Positions 15,687-25,091 of a stretch of DNA of 64,000 nt are shown piece by piece; within the stretch, counting starts at the first letter, position 1; each line of letters begins with the position of its first letter. A model generated the notes under the pieces. The model did not search any database. It saw nothing but the letters and a program-made list of their open reading frames with translations, and was not told the origin of the DNA. This stretch comes from TMP-86 sp039807285 (GTDB lineage Bacteria > Pseudomonadota > Gammaproteobacteria > Steroidobacterales > Steroidobacteraceae): contig JBGAGK010000022.1 in assembly GCA_044226785.1 (NCBI GenBank), positions 20,132 to 84,131 of the forward strand, read 5' to 3'. The position numbers and the translations under genes were made by a program.

Positions 15687-17537
15687 ATGCTGCGAAGGGC
15701 AAGGGATGGTGCGCTGGCGTGGATCAACGCCGTGACCAGCCGCCTCGGCGACACCTTCGTCCATGTGTGGGACCGGGTCCAGCGCAGTTACCGCCGCCCA
15801 CTGGCAAAGGTGGCGCTCAGACTCGGCTTCGCCTTCTATCCGCTGCTGACCCTGTTTGCCTTGGGCTGGCTGACCTGGGACTGGACTCATGATCGCAGCC
15901 TTGCCGCGGCGGAGGATGCGGTGTTCGACAAGGTGATCGCCTGGCGACTTGCGCAGCCTGCACCCTCGGGCAGGGTGGTGGTGGTGGAGATCGACGAGTG
16001 CTCCATCAATCATTTTCGCGCACTCGGTGAAGGCGGCTGGCCCTGGCCGCGCTCACGCCATGCCGACCTGCTGAATGCGTTGGACCGCGCCGGGGTTCGC
16101 GCCGCTGGATACGATGTGATGTTTTCCGATCCCTCACCCATCGATCCGCAGTCCGACGCCATCCTGGATGCCATGGCGCAGGGAGCCAACGGCCGTTTTG
16201 TCTTCGCCGCCGCGCGCCTCGATGCCGGCTACGACACGGACTCCAGGCTCCATGCCTCGCAGGCGCCCTCCGCATTCCCGATAGTCGCACAACCCCGCAG
16301 CGACCCCACCGTCGCCTTGCTGCTGCCCTACGGTGATGCCATGCGACGCAATGCCGCGCTGGTGAACATGGAACGTGGCAGCGATGGCATCGTGCGCGAC
16401 CTGCCCATGCGCACAGCGATCGGCGACTGGGCGATCCCCTCCCTGGCGCTGCGCCTGACCGCCGGTCCGAAGCCGGCTGACATGGCGCAATATCCTGATC
16501 ACATCCGCATCAACTGGCGCAGGCGCTCACCGCTCCCTACCATCAGCGCCGCCAATCTGATCGAAGGCAAAATGATCTGCGGGGACCCCGCTCGACCGCT
16601 GCCTGACCTTGCGGGCCGCACCGTACTGATCGGCTATACGGCCGCCGGGCTCAACGACGCCAAACCCACACCGGTCAATCTGGCCATGCCGGGCGTCGCC
16701 GTGTACGCCGAAGCCGTCGAAGCGCTTCTCAACCACACGGCGGTGTGGATGCCACCGCCAGGCGCCAAGTACCTGCTGGCGGCACTGCTGGTGCTGTTGA
16801 CCGGTTACTCGTTCTTCAGAGGCGAACCTGCCTGGGAACTGGATGAGATCTTTGTCGCCGGCAACCTGGTGCTGCTGCTGGTCGCCTTCATCGGCATCAG
16901 CTTCTTCTCCGTATTTCTCGACATCTTTGCAGCACTGGGCTTCACCGGTCTGTTCTTCGGCCTGTGCCGAAGCTACGCCAAGACACAGCGCGGCTATGCC
17001 ATCGGCAACGACGATTACCGCACGGAGTTCGATCCCCAGAGCGCGCCCTGGCTGGCGCTGGCACGGGTCCGCTTCGTACCCGATCGCGGCCTGCACCCAC
17101 GGCAGGTACATCGACGGCTGCGCGAATTCCGCCGCCGCCTGCGCCGCTTCATGTATCGGGGTACCGAGGCCGTGGCCCTGGATTGCGTGGTCGAATACGA
17201 CACCTGGTTCTGGAATGCGCTGATGGATGTCACGGTGTTCATCTGGGGCGGGACCGACCGCGCCTCAGCCATCGCGGCCGCGGAACGCGAGCTCGACGCC
17301 CTTTACGCCTGCCTGCTGTTGCAGGATGCAGTGTTGCCTGACGATGGCAGCGTGCGTGTGGCGCTGGTCACCGAATGCATCGACGCCGAGGAAGCGGCCG
17401 TGAATGCGCGGGCACGGGTCAGCGCTGCGGTGGGTGCAGCCCTGCACGCTCCGGCCGAAGAACCGCTGCGCGCATGCAACCGGTTCGGTGCTGAATCCAC
17501 CCCGGGGACATCGATCCATCCCACGCAAAGCGCCTGA
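15687..17537 (+). CDS. CHASE2 domain-containing membrane protein
   Basis: This is a 616-residue membrane protein. One helix (about residues 45-67) leads into a CHASE2 sensor domain (about 70-350; WPWPRSRHADLLNALDRAG, GYDVMFSDPS and the late GRTVLIGYTAAGLND). Then come further hydrophobic helices (about 360-430) and a final cytoplasmic region of roughly 180 residues. CHASE2 normally feeds an adenylate cyclase, kinase or GGDEF output. No such domain is recognisable here. The gene stands alone on the plus strand, 60 bases before the M48 protease. Confidence 0.75.
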   Translation: MLRRARDGALAWINAVTSRLGDTFVHVWDRVQRSYRRPLAKVALRLGFAFYPLLTLFALGWLTWDWTHDRSLAAAEDAVFDKVIAWRLAQPAPSGRVVVVEIDECSINHFRALGEGGWPWPRSRHADLLNALDRAGVRAAGYDVMFSDPSPIDPQSDAILDAMAQGANGRFVFAAARLDAGYDTDSRLHASQAPSAFPIVAQPRSDPTVALLLPYGDAMRRNAALVNMERGSDGIVRDLPMRTAIGDWAIPSLALRLTAGPKPADMAQYPDHIRINWRRRSPLPTISAANLIEGKMICGDPARPLPDLAGRTVLIGYTAAGLNDAKPTPVNLAMPGVAVYAEAVEALLNHTAVWMPPPGAKYLLAALLVLLTGYSFFRGEPAWELDEIFVAGNLVLLLVAFIGISFFSVFLDIFAALGFTGLFFGLCRSYAKTQRGYAIGNDDYRTEFDPQSAPWLALARVRFVPDRGLHPRQVHRRLREFRRRLRRFMYRGTEAVALDCVVEYDTWFWNALMDVTVFIWGGTDRASAIAAAERELDALYACLLLQDAVLPDDGSVRVALVTECIDAEEAAVNARARVSAAVGAALHAPAEEPLRACNRFGAESTPGTSIHPTQSA

Positions 17538-17597
17538 GCCCGCCCGCTCCCGGGCGGCTCATGGGCTGTGCTATCGTGCCGCCATCAGGAGAGCAAC

Positions 17598-18920
17598 ATG
17601 CGCCGCATGATCACATTGGGTTTGGTGGCCAGCGTGCTCGCAGCGGCCCTGGCCATGACCGCCCAGGCCGCGAGCTGGCCGGCGGAAGTGCTCAAACCTT
17701 CGGTGGAGGTTCACGGCCAGGCCGATTTCAGCTCACCGGTGGTCGCCAAGCTGGCGCACAAGACCCACCTCGTCATCTCGGATCAGCAAGGCCTGTGGTT
17801 CCGGGTCACGCTGGCCGACGGAACCAGCGGCTACCTGCGCGTCAACGAAGTACGCATCGCCGAGACGAAGAAACCGGGCGACAGTGCGCTGGACATCCTG
17901 ATGACCGGCCGGTCCGGCAGCGGACGTGTCACCGAAACCGCCGGCGTGCGCGGGCTCGACGAGAGCGACTTGCAGGCGGCTTCGTTCAATGCGGCCGAAC
18001 TCCAGAAGATGGAGGGAAATCGTGTCGCGGCCGATGTCGCCGAACAATACGCTCAGCAGCAGGGCTGGCATGCGATATCGATTCCCTGGGCCAATGAAGC
18101 GGATGGGAAGGACGCCGGCTCGTCCAGACATGGTCTGGGGCAGGCCCTGGCCAAGACGCGCGGCCTGCTCAAATCCCTGGGCGGCAAGCTGCAGGAGCTG
18201 GGGGAAGCGGGGGAAGCCGCTGCGCCCGCCTCGGACCAGGATGAGGCCCAGGAGGAGCTGGCACTGGGTCCGATGATCGCCGGCCGCGTGCTGGGCGCAC
18301 GACCCCTGTGGGCAAACGCGCAAGCACAGCACCGCATCAACGTGATCGGCCGCTGGCTGGCGTCCCAGACTTCCCGCCCGAACCTGCCGTGGACCTTCGG
18401 TGTCATCGACACCCTCGAGATCAACGCCTTCGCCGCGCCCGGCGGCTACATCCTGATGACCCGAGGGCTGTATGAACTGGCCGACGGCGATCAGGAGCTT
18501 GCGGCGGCGCTGGGGCATGAAATCACCCATGTGGTACAGCGCGACCAATACCATGTGATCCGCAAGCAGCAGATGATGTCGGCCGCGAAGAACATCGCAA
18601 GCAGTGAAATCCAGACCGGTGGAGGCAAGGCTGCCAGCCTGGCCCGGGACTACGTGGAAAAAAATGGTGCCGCCATCCTCATGACCAGCCTGGACCGCAG
18701 CGCCGAGTATCGCGCCGATGAAAATGCCGAGCTGTATCTTGCGCGTGCGGGCATGGAACCCCTGTCACTGTATGCGATCCTGCAGAAGATGCTCGCCGTG
18801 GGCACCACCACCGGCGGGCTCGCGCAGCTGTACAAGACCCATCCGTCACTGGATGACCGGCTCGGCCGGCTGGATCAGTTTGATGCCAGCAAGCTTCGAG
18901 CCGGCAAGGCCCGGGGCTGA
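17598..18920 (+). CDS. M48 family metalloprotease with N-terminal SH3 domain
   Basis: This periplasmic zinc protease has 440 residues. The signal peptide ends near MTAQA, and a bacterial SH3 domain (about 28-92; VEVHGQADFSSPVVAKL, GTSGYLRVNEV) precedes a middle linker. The M48 domain has HEITH at 307-311 and the third ligand region SAEYRADENAELYLARAG. BepA and LoiP are characterised relatives in envelope quality control; the SH3 fusion is a different layout. The ATG at 17598 has AGGAGAG upstream. The PEBP gene follows 19 bases later. Confidence 0.88.
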   Translation: MRRMITLGLVASVLAAALAMTAQAASWPAEVLKPSVEVHGQADFSSPVVAKLAHKTHLVISDQQGLWFRVTLADGTSGYLRVNEVRIAETKKPGDSALDILMTGRSGSGRVTETAGVRGLDESDLQAASFNAAELQKMEGNRVAADVAEQYAQQQGWHAISIPWANEADGKDAGSSRHGLGQALAKTRGLLKSLGGKLQELGEAGEAAAPASDQDEAQEELALGPMIAGRVLGARPLWANAQAQHRINVIGRWLASQTSRPNLPWTFGVIDTLEINAFAAPGGYILMTRGLYELADGDQELAAALGHEITHVVQRDQYHVIRKQQMMSAAKNIASSEIQTGGGKAASLARDYVEKNGAAILMTSLDRSAEYRADENAELYLARAGMEPLSLYAILQKMLAVGTTTGGLAQLYKTHPSLDDRLGRLDQFDASKLRAGKARG

Positions 18921-18939
18921 AACAGAAGGAGGATTTCCC

Positions 18940-19425
18940 ATGGGATTCGCACTTTCCGACATGCAACTCCAGAGCACAGCCTTTGCCGCGAACGGCATGA
19001 TTCCCCGAAAGCACACCGGCGAAGGCGATGACGTCGCGCCGGCCCTGTCCTGGACCCGTTTGCCCAAGGGCACCCAGTCTCTGGCCCTGGTCGTTCACGA
19101 TCCGGATGCACCCCTGATCTCAGGCAACAACTACGGTTTCGTCCATTGGGTGCTCTACAACATTCCGGCGAATCTCGCCGCGCTGCCCGGAGGCGTGCAA
19201 GGCTATACGAGCGGCGTCAATGATTTCGGCCATGCACGCTACAACGGGCCGATGCCGCCCCCGGGCCACGGCATGCACCACTACTACTTTCTGCTGTTTG
19301 CACTCGATGAGGATCTGCGACTCGCAGCGGGTCTGACGATGTGGCAGCTGCTCGAGAAAATCGGACCTCACGTCATCGGGATGAATCGGCTGGTCGGGAC
19401 CTACGAGCGGCGCGCAGCCTCCTGA
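18940..19425 (+). CDS. YbhB/YbcL family Raf kinase inhibitor-like protein (PEBP)
   Basis: This 161-residue phosphatidylethanolamine-binding-protein fold starts at an ATG preceded by an ideal AAGGAGGA. Family landmarks are APALSWTRLPKGTQSLAL, VHDPDAP, FVHWVLYNIP and the PPPGHGMHHYYFLLFALD ligand-pocket loop. It has no signal peptide, so it is cytoplasmic. The cellular role of bacterial YbhB-like proteins is unclear. It is probably co-transcribed with the M48 protease. Confidence 0.9.
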   Translation: MGFALSDMQLQSTAFAANGMIPRKHTGEGDDVAPALSWTRLPKGTQSLALVVHDPDAPLISGNNYGFVHWVLYNIPANLAALPGGVQGYTSGVNDFGHARYNGPMPPPGHGMHHYYFLLFALDEDLRLAAGLTMWQLLEKIGPHVIGMNRLVGTYERRAAS

Positions 19426-19574
19426 CGGTTCGCACTTTGGCTTCCACGTCGGCTCTTGGCACATGGCCGACACAGTTCATTGCCAGATCCCTGCTACCCA
19501 GATGATAGGTACTGGCAAGGCAGAAATCCCCTTCACCCTACAAGTCATTCAATCCGGGCACATCTCTGATATCA

Positions 19575-19594
19575 TCCTTACCATAAAGTAAGGA
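19575..19594. promoter_or_regulatory. Inverted-repeat operator overlapping the antitoxin ribosome-binding site
   Basis: TCCTTAC at 19575-19581 and GTAAGGA at 19588-19594 are perfect inverted repeats around CATAAA. The right arm is part of the AAGGAG Shine-Dalgarno of the antitoxin gene. A second palindrome, TGATATCA (19567-19574), directly abuts it. AbrB-type antitoxins repress their own operons by binding such repeats, so this is the probable autoregulatory operator. Confidence 0.55.
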
Positions 19595-19601
19595 GCGCGC
19601 A

Positions 19602-19838
19602 ATGTCGTCCGCAACAGTTACAAGCAAGGGACAAATCACCCTTCCGAAGAGCGTACGGGAACGGCTGGGCATCGAGGCGGGTGACCGGATCGAGTTCATC
19701 GAGTCGGAGCAAGGCTTCATGGTGGTTCCGGCCACGCGCGACATTCGCTCACTGAAGGGAATCGTGGATTCGCACAAGAAACCGGTGAGCCTCAAGGACA
19801 TGAACGAGGCCATCAGGAAGATGGGACGGATTTCATGA
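19602..19838 (+). CDS. AbrB/MazE-type antitoxin
   Basis: This 78-residue DNA-binding antitoxin has an N-terminal swapped-hairpin AbrB domain (SATVTSKGQITLPKSVRERL, then GDRIEFIESEQGFMVVPA). A charged C-terminal tail would wrap the toxin. Its last four bases overlap the PIN toxin start (ATGA), the classic coupled toxin-antitoxin layout. It probably represses the operon through the inverted repeat just upstream. Confidence 0.88.
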   Translation: MSSATVTSKGQITLPKSVRERLGIEAGDRIEFIESEQGFMVVPATRDIRSLKGIVDSHKKPVSLKDMNEAIRKMGRIS

Positions 19839-20233
19839 TTGGCCTCGACACGAACGTCGTCGTCCGCTATCTCACGCAAGACGATCCCAGGCAATCGCAG
19901 ATTGCCGCGCGATTGATGGAGAAGACACTCAGCGCGGGAGAACCCGGCTTCATCTCACTGGTTGTGCTGGCGGAAATCGTCTGGGTCCTGGTATCCCTGT
20001 ATTTCGTGGACAGGGCAGGCATTGTGCAAGTCGTGAGCGGCCTTTTGACCACCGAACAACTTCGAGTGGAGTCCGCAGAACTGGTGTGGCGGGCCAAGCG
20101 CCGATACGAAGCCTCGAAGGCGGATTTCAGCGACGCCCTTGTCGCGGAATGCGCCCTTGCTGCGGGCTGCAAGCGATCAGTTACTTTTGACCGGTCGGCA
20201 GCCGCAACCTCCGGCTTTGACCTGCTTGCCTAG
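19835..20233 (+). CDS. PIN-domain toxin, VapC-like ribonuclease
   Basis: This 132-residue PIN-domain protein has the expected acidic residues: Asp5 (GLDTNVVVRYL), Glu47 (VLAEIVWVL), Asp97/Asp100 (KADFSDALVAE) and Asp119 (TFDRSAA). These bind Mg or Mn and cut RNA in VapC toxins, often tRNA or rRNA; the target here cannot be read from the sequence. It is coupled to the AbrB-type antitoxin by a four-base overlap. The VapB partner is of AbrB type, a common pairing. Confidence 0.88.
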   Translation: MIGLDTNVVVRYLTQDDPRQSQIAARLMEKTLSAGEPGFISLVVLAEIVWVLVSLYFVDRAGIVQVVSGLLTTEQLRVESAELVWRAKRRYEASKADFSDALVAECALAAGCKRSVTFDRSAAATSGFDLLA

Positions 20234-20259
20234 CCCAACCAACAGATTCAAACAATCCT

Positions 20260-22941
20260 TCAGGCGCTGTTCGCCGCCTTGAGCACCCGCTGGGGCATGG
20301 AGATGCCGTAACCCTGCGCGTAGTCGACCCCGATGCTGCGCAGCATGTTGATGATCTCTTCGTTCTCGGCGAACTCGGCGATGGTGCGCTTGCCGGTCAG
20401 ATGTCCGATCTCGTTGATCGAGCGCACCATTTCGCGGTCGATCGGATCGTGCAGGATCTCCTTCACGAAGCTGCCGTCGATCTTGAGAAAATCCACGGGA
20501 AAGTGCTTCAGGTATCCGAACGAGGACAGCCCGGTGCCGAAGTCATCCAGCGCAAACTTGCAGCCCAGTTCTTTCAGCGCCTGGATGAACCGGTTGGCCT
20601 GGGAGAAGCTGGCGATGGCGGCGGTCTCGGTAATCTCGAAACAGATCTTTGTGGCATCGAGGCCGCTGCGATGAAACTGGTCGATCACGAACGGCAGGAA
20701 TTTGTCATCGCCCAGGCTCTGTCCCGACAGGTTGATCGAGCACATGGCCAGTTTCTCGCGCTCATCGGCCTCGCTCACCAGCCAGCGCAGCGCATTCTCG
20801 ATGACCCAGCGGTCGATGTTCGGGGTGATGCCGTAACGTTCAGCCGCAGCGATGAAGTTGTCCGGCGCCACGATCTTGCCCTGCTCGTCCCGCATGCGCA
20901 GGAGCAATTCGTAGTGCGTCCCCGTCTCATTGCCTTGCAGGGGCAGGATGGTCTGACGGAACAGCTCGAACCGGCCCTCTTCCAGCGCGGTGTTGATGCG
21001 CGCCGCCCACTGCATCTCACGTCGCCGGCGCATCAGGTCGAGATCGTTTTCCTCGAAGCTGTGGACGCGGTTCCGCCCGGCCTCCTTCGCCGCCTGGCAG
21101 GCGCTGTCCGCCGCCGACAGGACCGAGGCCACATCGCCATTGTCGGCCGTGATGGGCACCACACCGACACTTGCACCCAGACGGAACGTGCGTTCCTCCC
21201 ATGTGAACTTGAAATTTCGCACCGCATCGCACAGCGTCTCAGCCGTTCTCATCGCATCATCCAGCGAGCAGCTCTCCAGCAGGATGCCGAACTCATCGCC
21301 GCCGAGGCGCGCCAGGGTGTCGCGCCAGCGCACTTTGGACTTGAGCAGCGCGCCCACCTGTCCGAGCAGCGCATCCCCCGCGCTGTGCCCGCAGCTGTCA
21401 TTGACGATCTTGAACTGGTCGATGTCGAGGCAACACAGGGCATAGGAAGTCTCGCGGGCCTTGGCACTCTTCAGCGCCCGCTCCAGCCTGTTTTCGAATT
21501 CCCGCCGGTTCACCAGGCCCGTCAGCACATCGTGGCTGGCGTGGTAGGACAGGCGTCGGTTCAGCTCGCGTGCTTCGCTCACGTCATGGAACACCAGCAC
21601 GCCGCCCGACACCGCGCCGCTCCCATCCCGGATCGGTGAGGCTGTGCTCTCCACGTAGATCTCGTTCCCGTCGCGCCGGATCAACAACATCGGCCGCACC
21701 GACTTGATCGAGCGCGTCCGCCGGATCGCCACCGCCAGCGGATTTTCCAGGGGTTCGCAGGTCTCCTCGTGGAAGGCCCGGTAGATCTCCTCGATGGCGC
21801 GGCCCTGGCTGTCCTCGAGGCGCCAGCCGGTCAGCGCTTCGGCCACCGGATTGAGGTAGTCCACCACGCCCCTGGAGTCGGTGGTGATCACCCCATCGCC
21901 GATGCTCTGCAGGGTGATCTGCGCGCTCTCCTTCTCCCGGAACAGCGCATCCTCGTACAGCTTGCGCTCGGTGATGTCGAGCTCCACGCCCACGAGGCGT
22001 ATGAGCCTGCCCTTCTCATCCACCCGGGCCTTGGCGCGACTGATCACCCAGCGCCACTCGCCGTTGGCGTGCCGCATGCGGTGCAGGCTCTCGAACAGCG
22101 GAGTCTTGCCGGCCACATGATCGCGGATGGCCGCCTGCACGCGTGACATGTCGTCCGAGTGCACCAGCGTGCGCCAGTCCGGCGCCGTGCCCACGGTTTC
22201 ATCGTCATAGCCGAGCATCGTCTTCCAGCGCGGCGACATGTAGACGCGATTGTGCAGGGTATCGAAATCCCACAGTCCATCGTTGGCGCTGTACAAGGCA
22301 AGCTCGTTGCGTTCTTCCAGATCCTTGAGACTGGCCTCGATGCCGATGCGGGTCAGCCCCGCCGCGAGACTCGAACCCAGGAGCTTGAGCAGCAGATGGA
22401 TCTGTACGTCGAAGCCCTCCTGGGGATGGGCCCAGGTGAGTCCCAGAAACCCGGCCGGCCGGCCCTCCAGGAAAAATGCGATCATCAGCACGCAGCCCAC
22501 GTGCAGCTCGTCCCAGTGCCGGGCATCCTGCGCCTGTTCGCTGCGGGGCTGGGAGCTATCCCTCAGCTCATAGAGCCGCAGGTGCGAAAGTCGCGAAACC
22601 AGCCAGGGAAAACTCTCCAGACTCTGCCCGTTCAGCTGCTCGGGATTGCCGCCGACGAGCATGGACCGCGCAACCTGCGTGCCGGTGAAGCAGTGCTTCG
22701 CCGGATCCAGTCGGGTGATGAACGCGGCATCGGCCTGGGTTGCCTCCCTCAGCACCTCCAGATCATTGCGGATGCAGGCACTCACGGTCTCCGCGGTCAT
22801 GGACTGGAAATCCACCGCGATCTTCGTGCATACCGCATCCAGTCCCAACGCCAGCCGACGACCGGGCCTGGACCAGACCTGCGGTGACAGGACGTCAGAG
22901 GCGGTGAATTCGCCCGGCGAATCCCTGGTAATTGTGGGCAT
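20260..22941 (-). CDS. PAS-GGDEF-EAL c-di-GMP signalling protein
   Basis: This is an 893-residue cytoplasmic protein with no transmembrane helix. Domains in order are GAF-like (about 50-200), PAS (about 210-330; the first PAC ends VELDITERK), PAS (about 335-460), GGDEF (about 465-630) and EAL (about 645-885). The cyclase signature is intact (RLGGDEFGIL, 546-554). In the EAL domain the name motif reads ELL (YELLLRM). The other metal and catalytic sites are kept: INLS, FEITE, DDFGTG and LKIDGSFV. It may therefore both make and break c-di-GMP. It stands alone. Confidence 0.9.
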   Translation of the reverse strand: MPTITRDSPGEFTASDVLSPQVWSRPGRRLALGLDAVCTKIAVDFQSMTAETVSACIRNDLEVLREATQADAAFITRLDPAKHCFTGTQVARSMLVGGNPEQLNGQSLESFPWLVSRLSHLRLYELRDSSQPRSEQAQDARHWDELHVGCVLMIAFFLEGRPAGFLGLTWAHPQEGFDVQIHLLLKLLGSSLAAGLTRIGIEASLKDLEERNELALYSANDGLWDFDTLHNRVYMSPRWKTMLGYDDETVGTAPDWRTLVHSDDMSRVQAAIRDHVAGKTPLFESLHRMRHANGEWRWVISRAKARVDEKGRLIRLVGVELDITERKLYEDALFREKESAQITLQSIGDGVITTDSRGVVDYLNPVAEALTGWRLEDSQGRAIEEIYRAFHEETCEPLENPLAVAIRRTRSIKSVRPMLLIRRDGNEIYVESTASPIRDGSGAVSGGVLVFHDVSEARELNRRLSYHASHDVLTGLVNRREFENRLERALKSAKARETSYALCCLDIDQFKIVNDSCGHSAGDALLGQVGALLKSKVRWRDTLARLGGDEFGILLESCSLDDAMRTAETLCDAVRNFKFTWEERTFRLGASVGVVPITADNGDVASVLSAADSACQAAKEAGRNRVHSFEENDLDLMRRRREMQWAARINTALEEGRFELFRQTILPLQGNETGTHYELLLRMRDEQGKIVAPDNFIAAAERYGITPNIDRWVIENALRWLVSEADEREKLAMCSINLSGQSLGDDKFLPFVIDQFHRSGLDATKICFEITETAAIASFSQANRFIQALKELGCKFALDDFGTGLSSFGYLKHFPVDFLKIDGSFVKEILHDPIDREMVRSINEIGHLTGKRTIAEFAENEEIINMLRSIGVDYAQGYGISMPQRVLKAANSA

Positions 22942-22985
22942 GCGTGCCGGATTTTCGCACAGCTCGTGAGGACAATCCAGTAAGC

Positions 22986-23729
22986 CTATGATGCCAAAGC
23001 ACTTAGGGCACGCCTCTGAAGCTCTCCCAGGCGCAACTCCAGATCACCCTGCCAGCGCTGCAGGGCAGCCGCATCCAGGACCTTGGGAATCTGGACCGGC
23101 TCACCGATGATCACGGCAATGCGTGCAAAGGGCCAGGGGATGATGAAGCGGTCCCATTGCACCTGCCAGGCACGTGAGGCGGCGAAGGCCATGGGAATGA
23201 TGGGGCGCTGGGACATCTGCGAAAGCAGGATCGCGCCCGGCTTGAAGACGAAGGGCGGCCCACGCGGCCCGTCGGGCGTGATGCAGGGCGAGACCTGTTC
23301 CTTGACCAGCGCCTGATAGTAATCCCGCAGCGCCCGTGCTCCGGTATGCGAGGAAGAACCCCGGATGACCGAAGCACCGGCGCGTTGTACGGCCAGGGCG
23401 CCGATCTCGCCATCGACGGACGGGCTGATCAGGAACCCGAGATTGACCCCCTCCCGGCGCATCCCCAGAAGCACCTTGACGCAGAACAGCTGTTGTTGAT
23501 GCCAGTAGACGGGTATGAAGGAAGGGGCTCGTGTCAGCGCCGCACGAATGTGCTCCTCACCCTCCAGCCGCACCAGGCGGCTCCAGGCCCACACCATGCG
23601 CACCAGTACAAGACCCGTCGGCACAATCATCCGGTACAGGAGCATCCGGCCTCGCGTGAGCCGGCGCAGCGAGCGTGTCTGCTGCTCGTAGATCGTGTTG
23701 CGCAGCCGGGCCTTGTCCTGATCGTCCAT
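22986..23729 (-). CDS. DUF374 family lysophospholipid acyltransferase-like protein
   Basis: This 247-residue protein starts at the ATG at 23729; the frame continues upstream only as a shadow of the P450 gene. Its DUF374-type landmarks are PVYWHQQQLF (His near the active site), the SPSVDGE block, VIRGSSSHTGARALRDYY, and ITPDGPRGPPFVFKPGA. The family is related to PlsC-like acyltransferases and probably moves acyl chains onto a lipid at the inner membrane. It is divergent from the P450 gene with 63 bases between, which hints at a linked lipid role (inference). Confidence 0.82.
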   Translation of the reverse strand: MDDQDKARLRNTIYEQQTRSLRRLTRGRMLLYRMIVPTGLVLVRMVWAWSRLVRLEGEEHIRAALTRAPSFIPVYWHQQQLFCVKVLLGMRREGVNLGFLISPSVDGEIGALAVQRAGASVIRGSSSHTGARALRDYYQALVKEQVSPCITPDGPRGPPFVFKPGAILLSQMSQRPIIPMAFAASRAWQVQWDRFIIPWPFARIAVIIGEPVQIPKVLDAAALQRWQGDLELRLGELQRRALSALAS

Positions 23730-23792
23730 CGCTGCGCATTGTGGGAGACCAGGGATGGCTCGCGCAAGGATTCGCTCGGGTACAATGCGAGC

Positions 23793-25091
23793 ATGCCAAC
23801 TTCCAGCACCGCGCCCCAGGCGGCGCGCCAGTTCGACATCGGCGCCACGGACGAGTCCCTGGCCTTCATGCGCGAATGCTTCCCCGTCTACGGCGACACC
23901 TATCGTGTGTTCTCCCCGGCCCGCGGAAGCTTCGACTACGTGATCAACGGCCCCGAGGACGTGAAGCGGGTGATGCTCTCCAACCACCGCAACTACACCA
24001 AGGGCGGAGGCATCGACCGGGTGCGCCTGCTCCTGGGAAACGGCATCATGTGCAGCGAGGGCGAGTTCTGGCGCCGCCAGCGTCGCATGATGCAGCCGGC
24101 CTTCCATCGCCGGGTCATCGCCCGGTTCAATGAACTGATCGGCTCGTTGAACGAGAAGTATGCAGACCGCTGGGCCGCGCTTGCCGCCCGTGGCGAACCA
24201 GTCAACATGACCCAGGAGACCAGCGAACTGACCCTGGAGATCGTACTGGGATCGATCTTCGGTCGTGACCTCGAGCGCATTGCGCAGGTGCATGGCGGCA
24301 ACCCGTTCGATGTGGTGCACAACGAGCCGATGCGCGACCTGAAATTCGCCTTCCGCTTCCGCTCGCTTGGGAAACTCGTGGCCGAGGTCATGCAATGGCG
24401 CCGCACGGAAGGTGGGGAGCACTTCGATTTCCTGGCCATGCTCATGGATGCGCGCGACCGCGAGACCGGTCAGGCCATGGACGATCGGGAGCTCATCGAC
24501 GAAGTCCTGACGCTGGTGGTCGCGGGGCATGAGACCACGGCGGCGGCGCTGACGTGGACCTGGTATCTGCTCAGCCAGCACCCCGACGTACAGGCGCGGC
24601 TCCAGCACGAGGCTGACTGCGCGCCCGACACGACCGCCCCGACCCTGGACCAGGCCGAATCACTCCCCTACTCGCACCAGGTGGCCCAGGAATCCCTGCG
24701 CCTGTTTCCGCCGGGCTGGCTGCTGGCCCGGCGCACCATCGAGGCTGATCAGCTGGGCGGATACGAGGTACCGCCCCGGTCGGAAGTCTTCATCTGCCCC
24801 TATCTGCTGCACCGGCATCCCGATCACTGGGAGAATCCGGAGCGGTTCGATCCGGACCGGTTTGCCTCGTCCGACGCGGTCGAGCGGCACCGGTTCGCCT
24901 ATGTGCCGTTTGCGGTCGGCCCGCGCCATTGCATCGGCGAGGGCATGGCCATGTACGAGATCCTGGTGCATCTGCAGCGCATGGCACGGCGCTTTACCAT
25001 CACCCGCGCGGACGATGCACCCGTCGAACTGGAAGCGCAGGTGAACCTGCGGCCCCGCACCCCTCTGATGATGCGAGTGACGAAGCGATGA
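23793..25091 (+). CDS. Cytochrome P450
   Basis: This soluble bacterial P450 has 432 residues. The I-helix oxygen site is AGHETTAA (244-251), the K-helix ExxR is ESLR (300-303), and the heme loop is FAVGPRHCIG with Cys380 as thiolate ligand. The C-helix reads WRRQRRMMQPAFH. It starts at the ATG at 23793; the frame upstream is shadow. Its stop overlaps the next ATG by four bases, coupling it to the acyl-AMP ligase/ACP fusion. This suggests it oxidises an acyl chain carried by that ACP domain, as P450 BioI does (inference). No ferredoxin gene is nearby. Confidence 0.93.
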   Translation: MPTSSTAPQAARQFDIGATDESLAFMRECFPVYGDTYRVFSPARGSFDYVINGPEDVKRVMLSNHRNYTKGGGIDRVRLLLGNGIMCSEGEFWRRQRRMMQPAFHRRVIARFNELIGSLNEKYADRWAALAARGEPVNMTQETSELTLEIVLGSIFGRDLERIAQVHGGNPFDVVHNEPMRDLKFAFRFRSLGKLVAEVMQWRRTEGGEHFDFLAMLMDARDRETGQAMDDRELIDEVLTLVVAGHETTAAALTWTWYLLSQHPDVQARLQHEADCAPDTTAPTLDQAESLPYSHQVAQESLRLFPPGWLLARRTIEADQLGGYEVPPRSEVFICPYLLHRHPDHWENPERFDPDRFASSDAVERHRFAYVPFAVGPRHCIGEGMAMYEILVHLQRMARRFTITRADDAPVELEAQVNLRPRTPLMMRVTKR

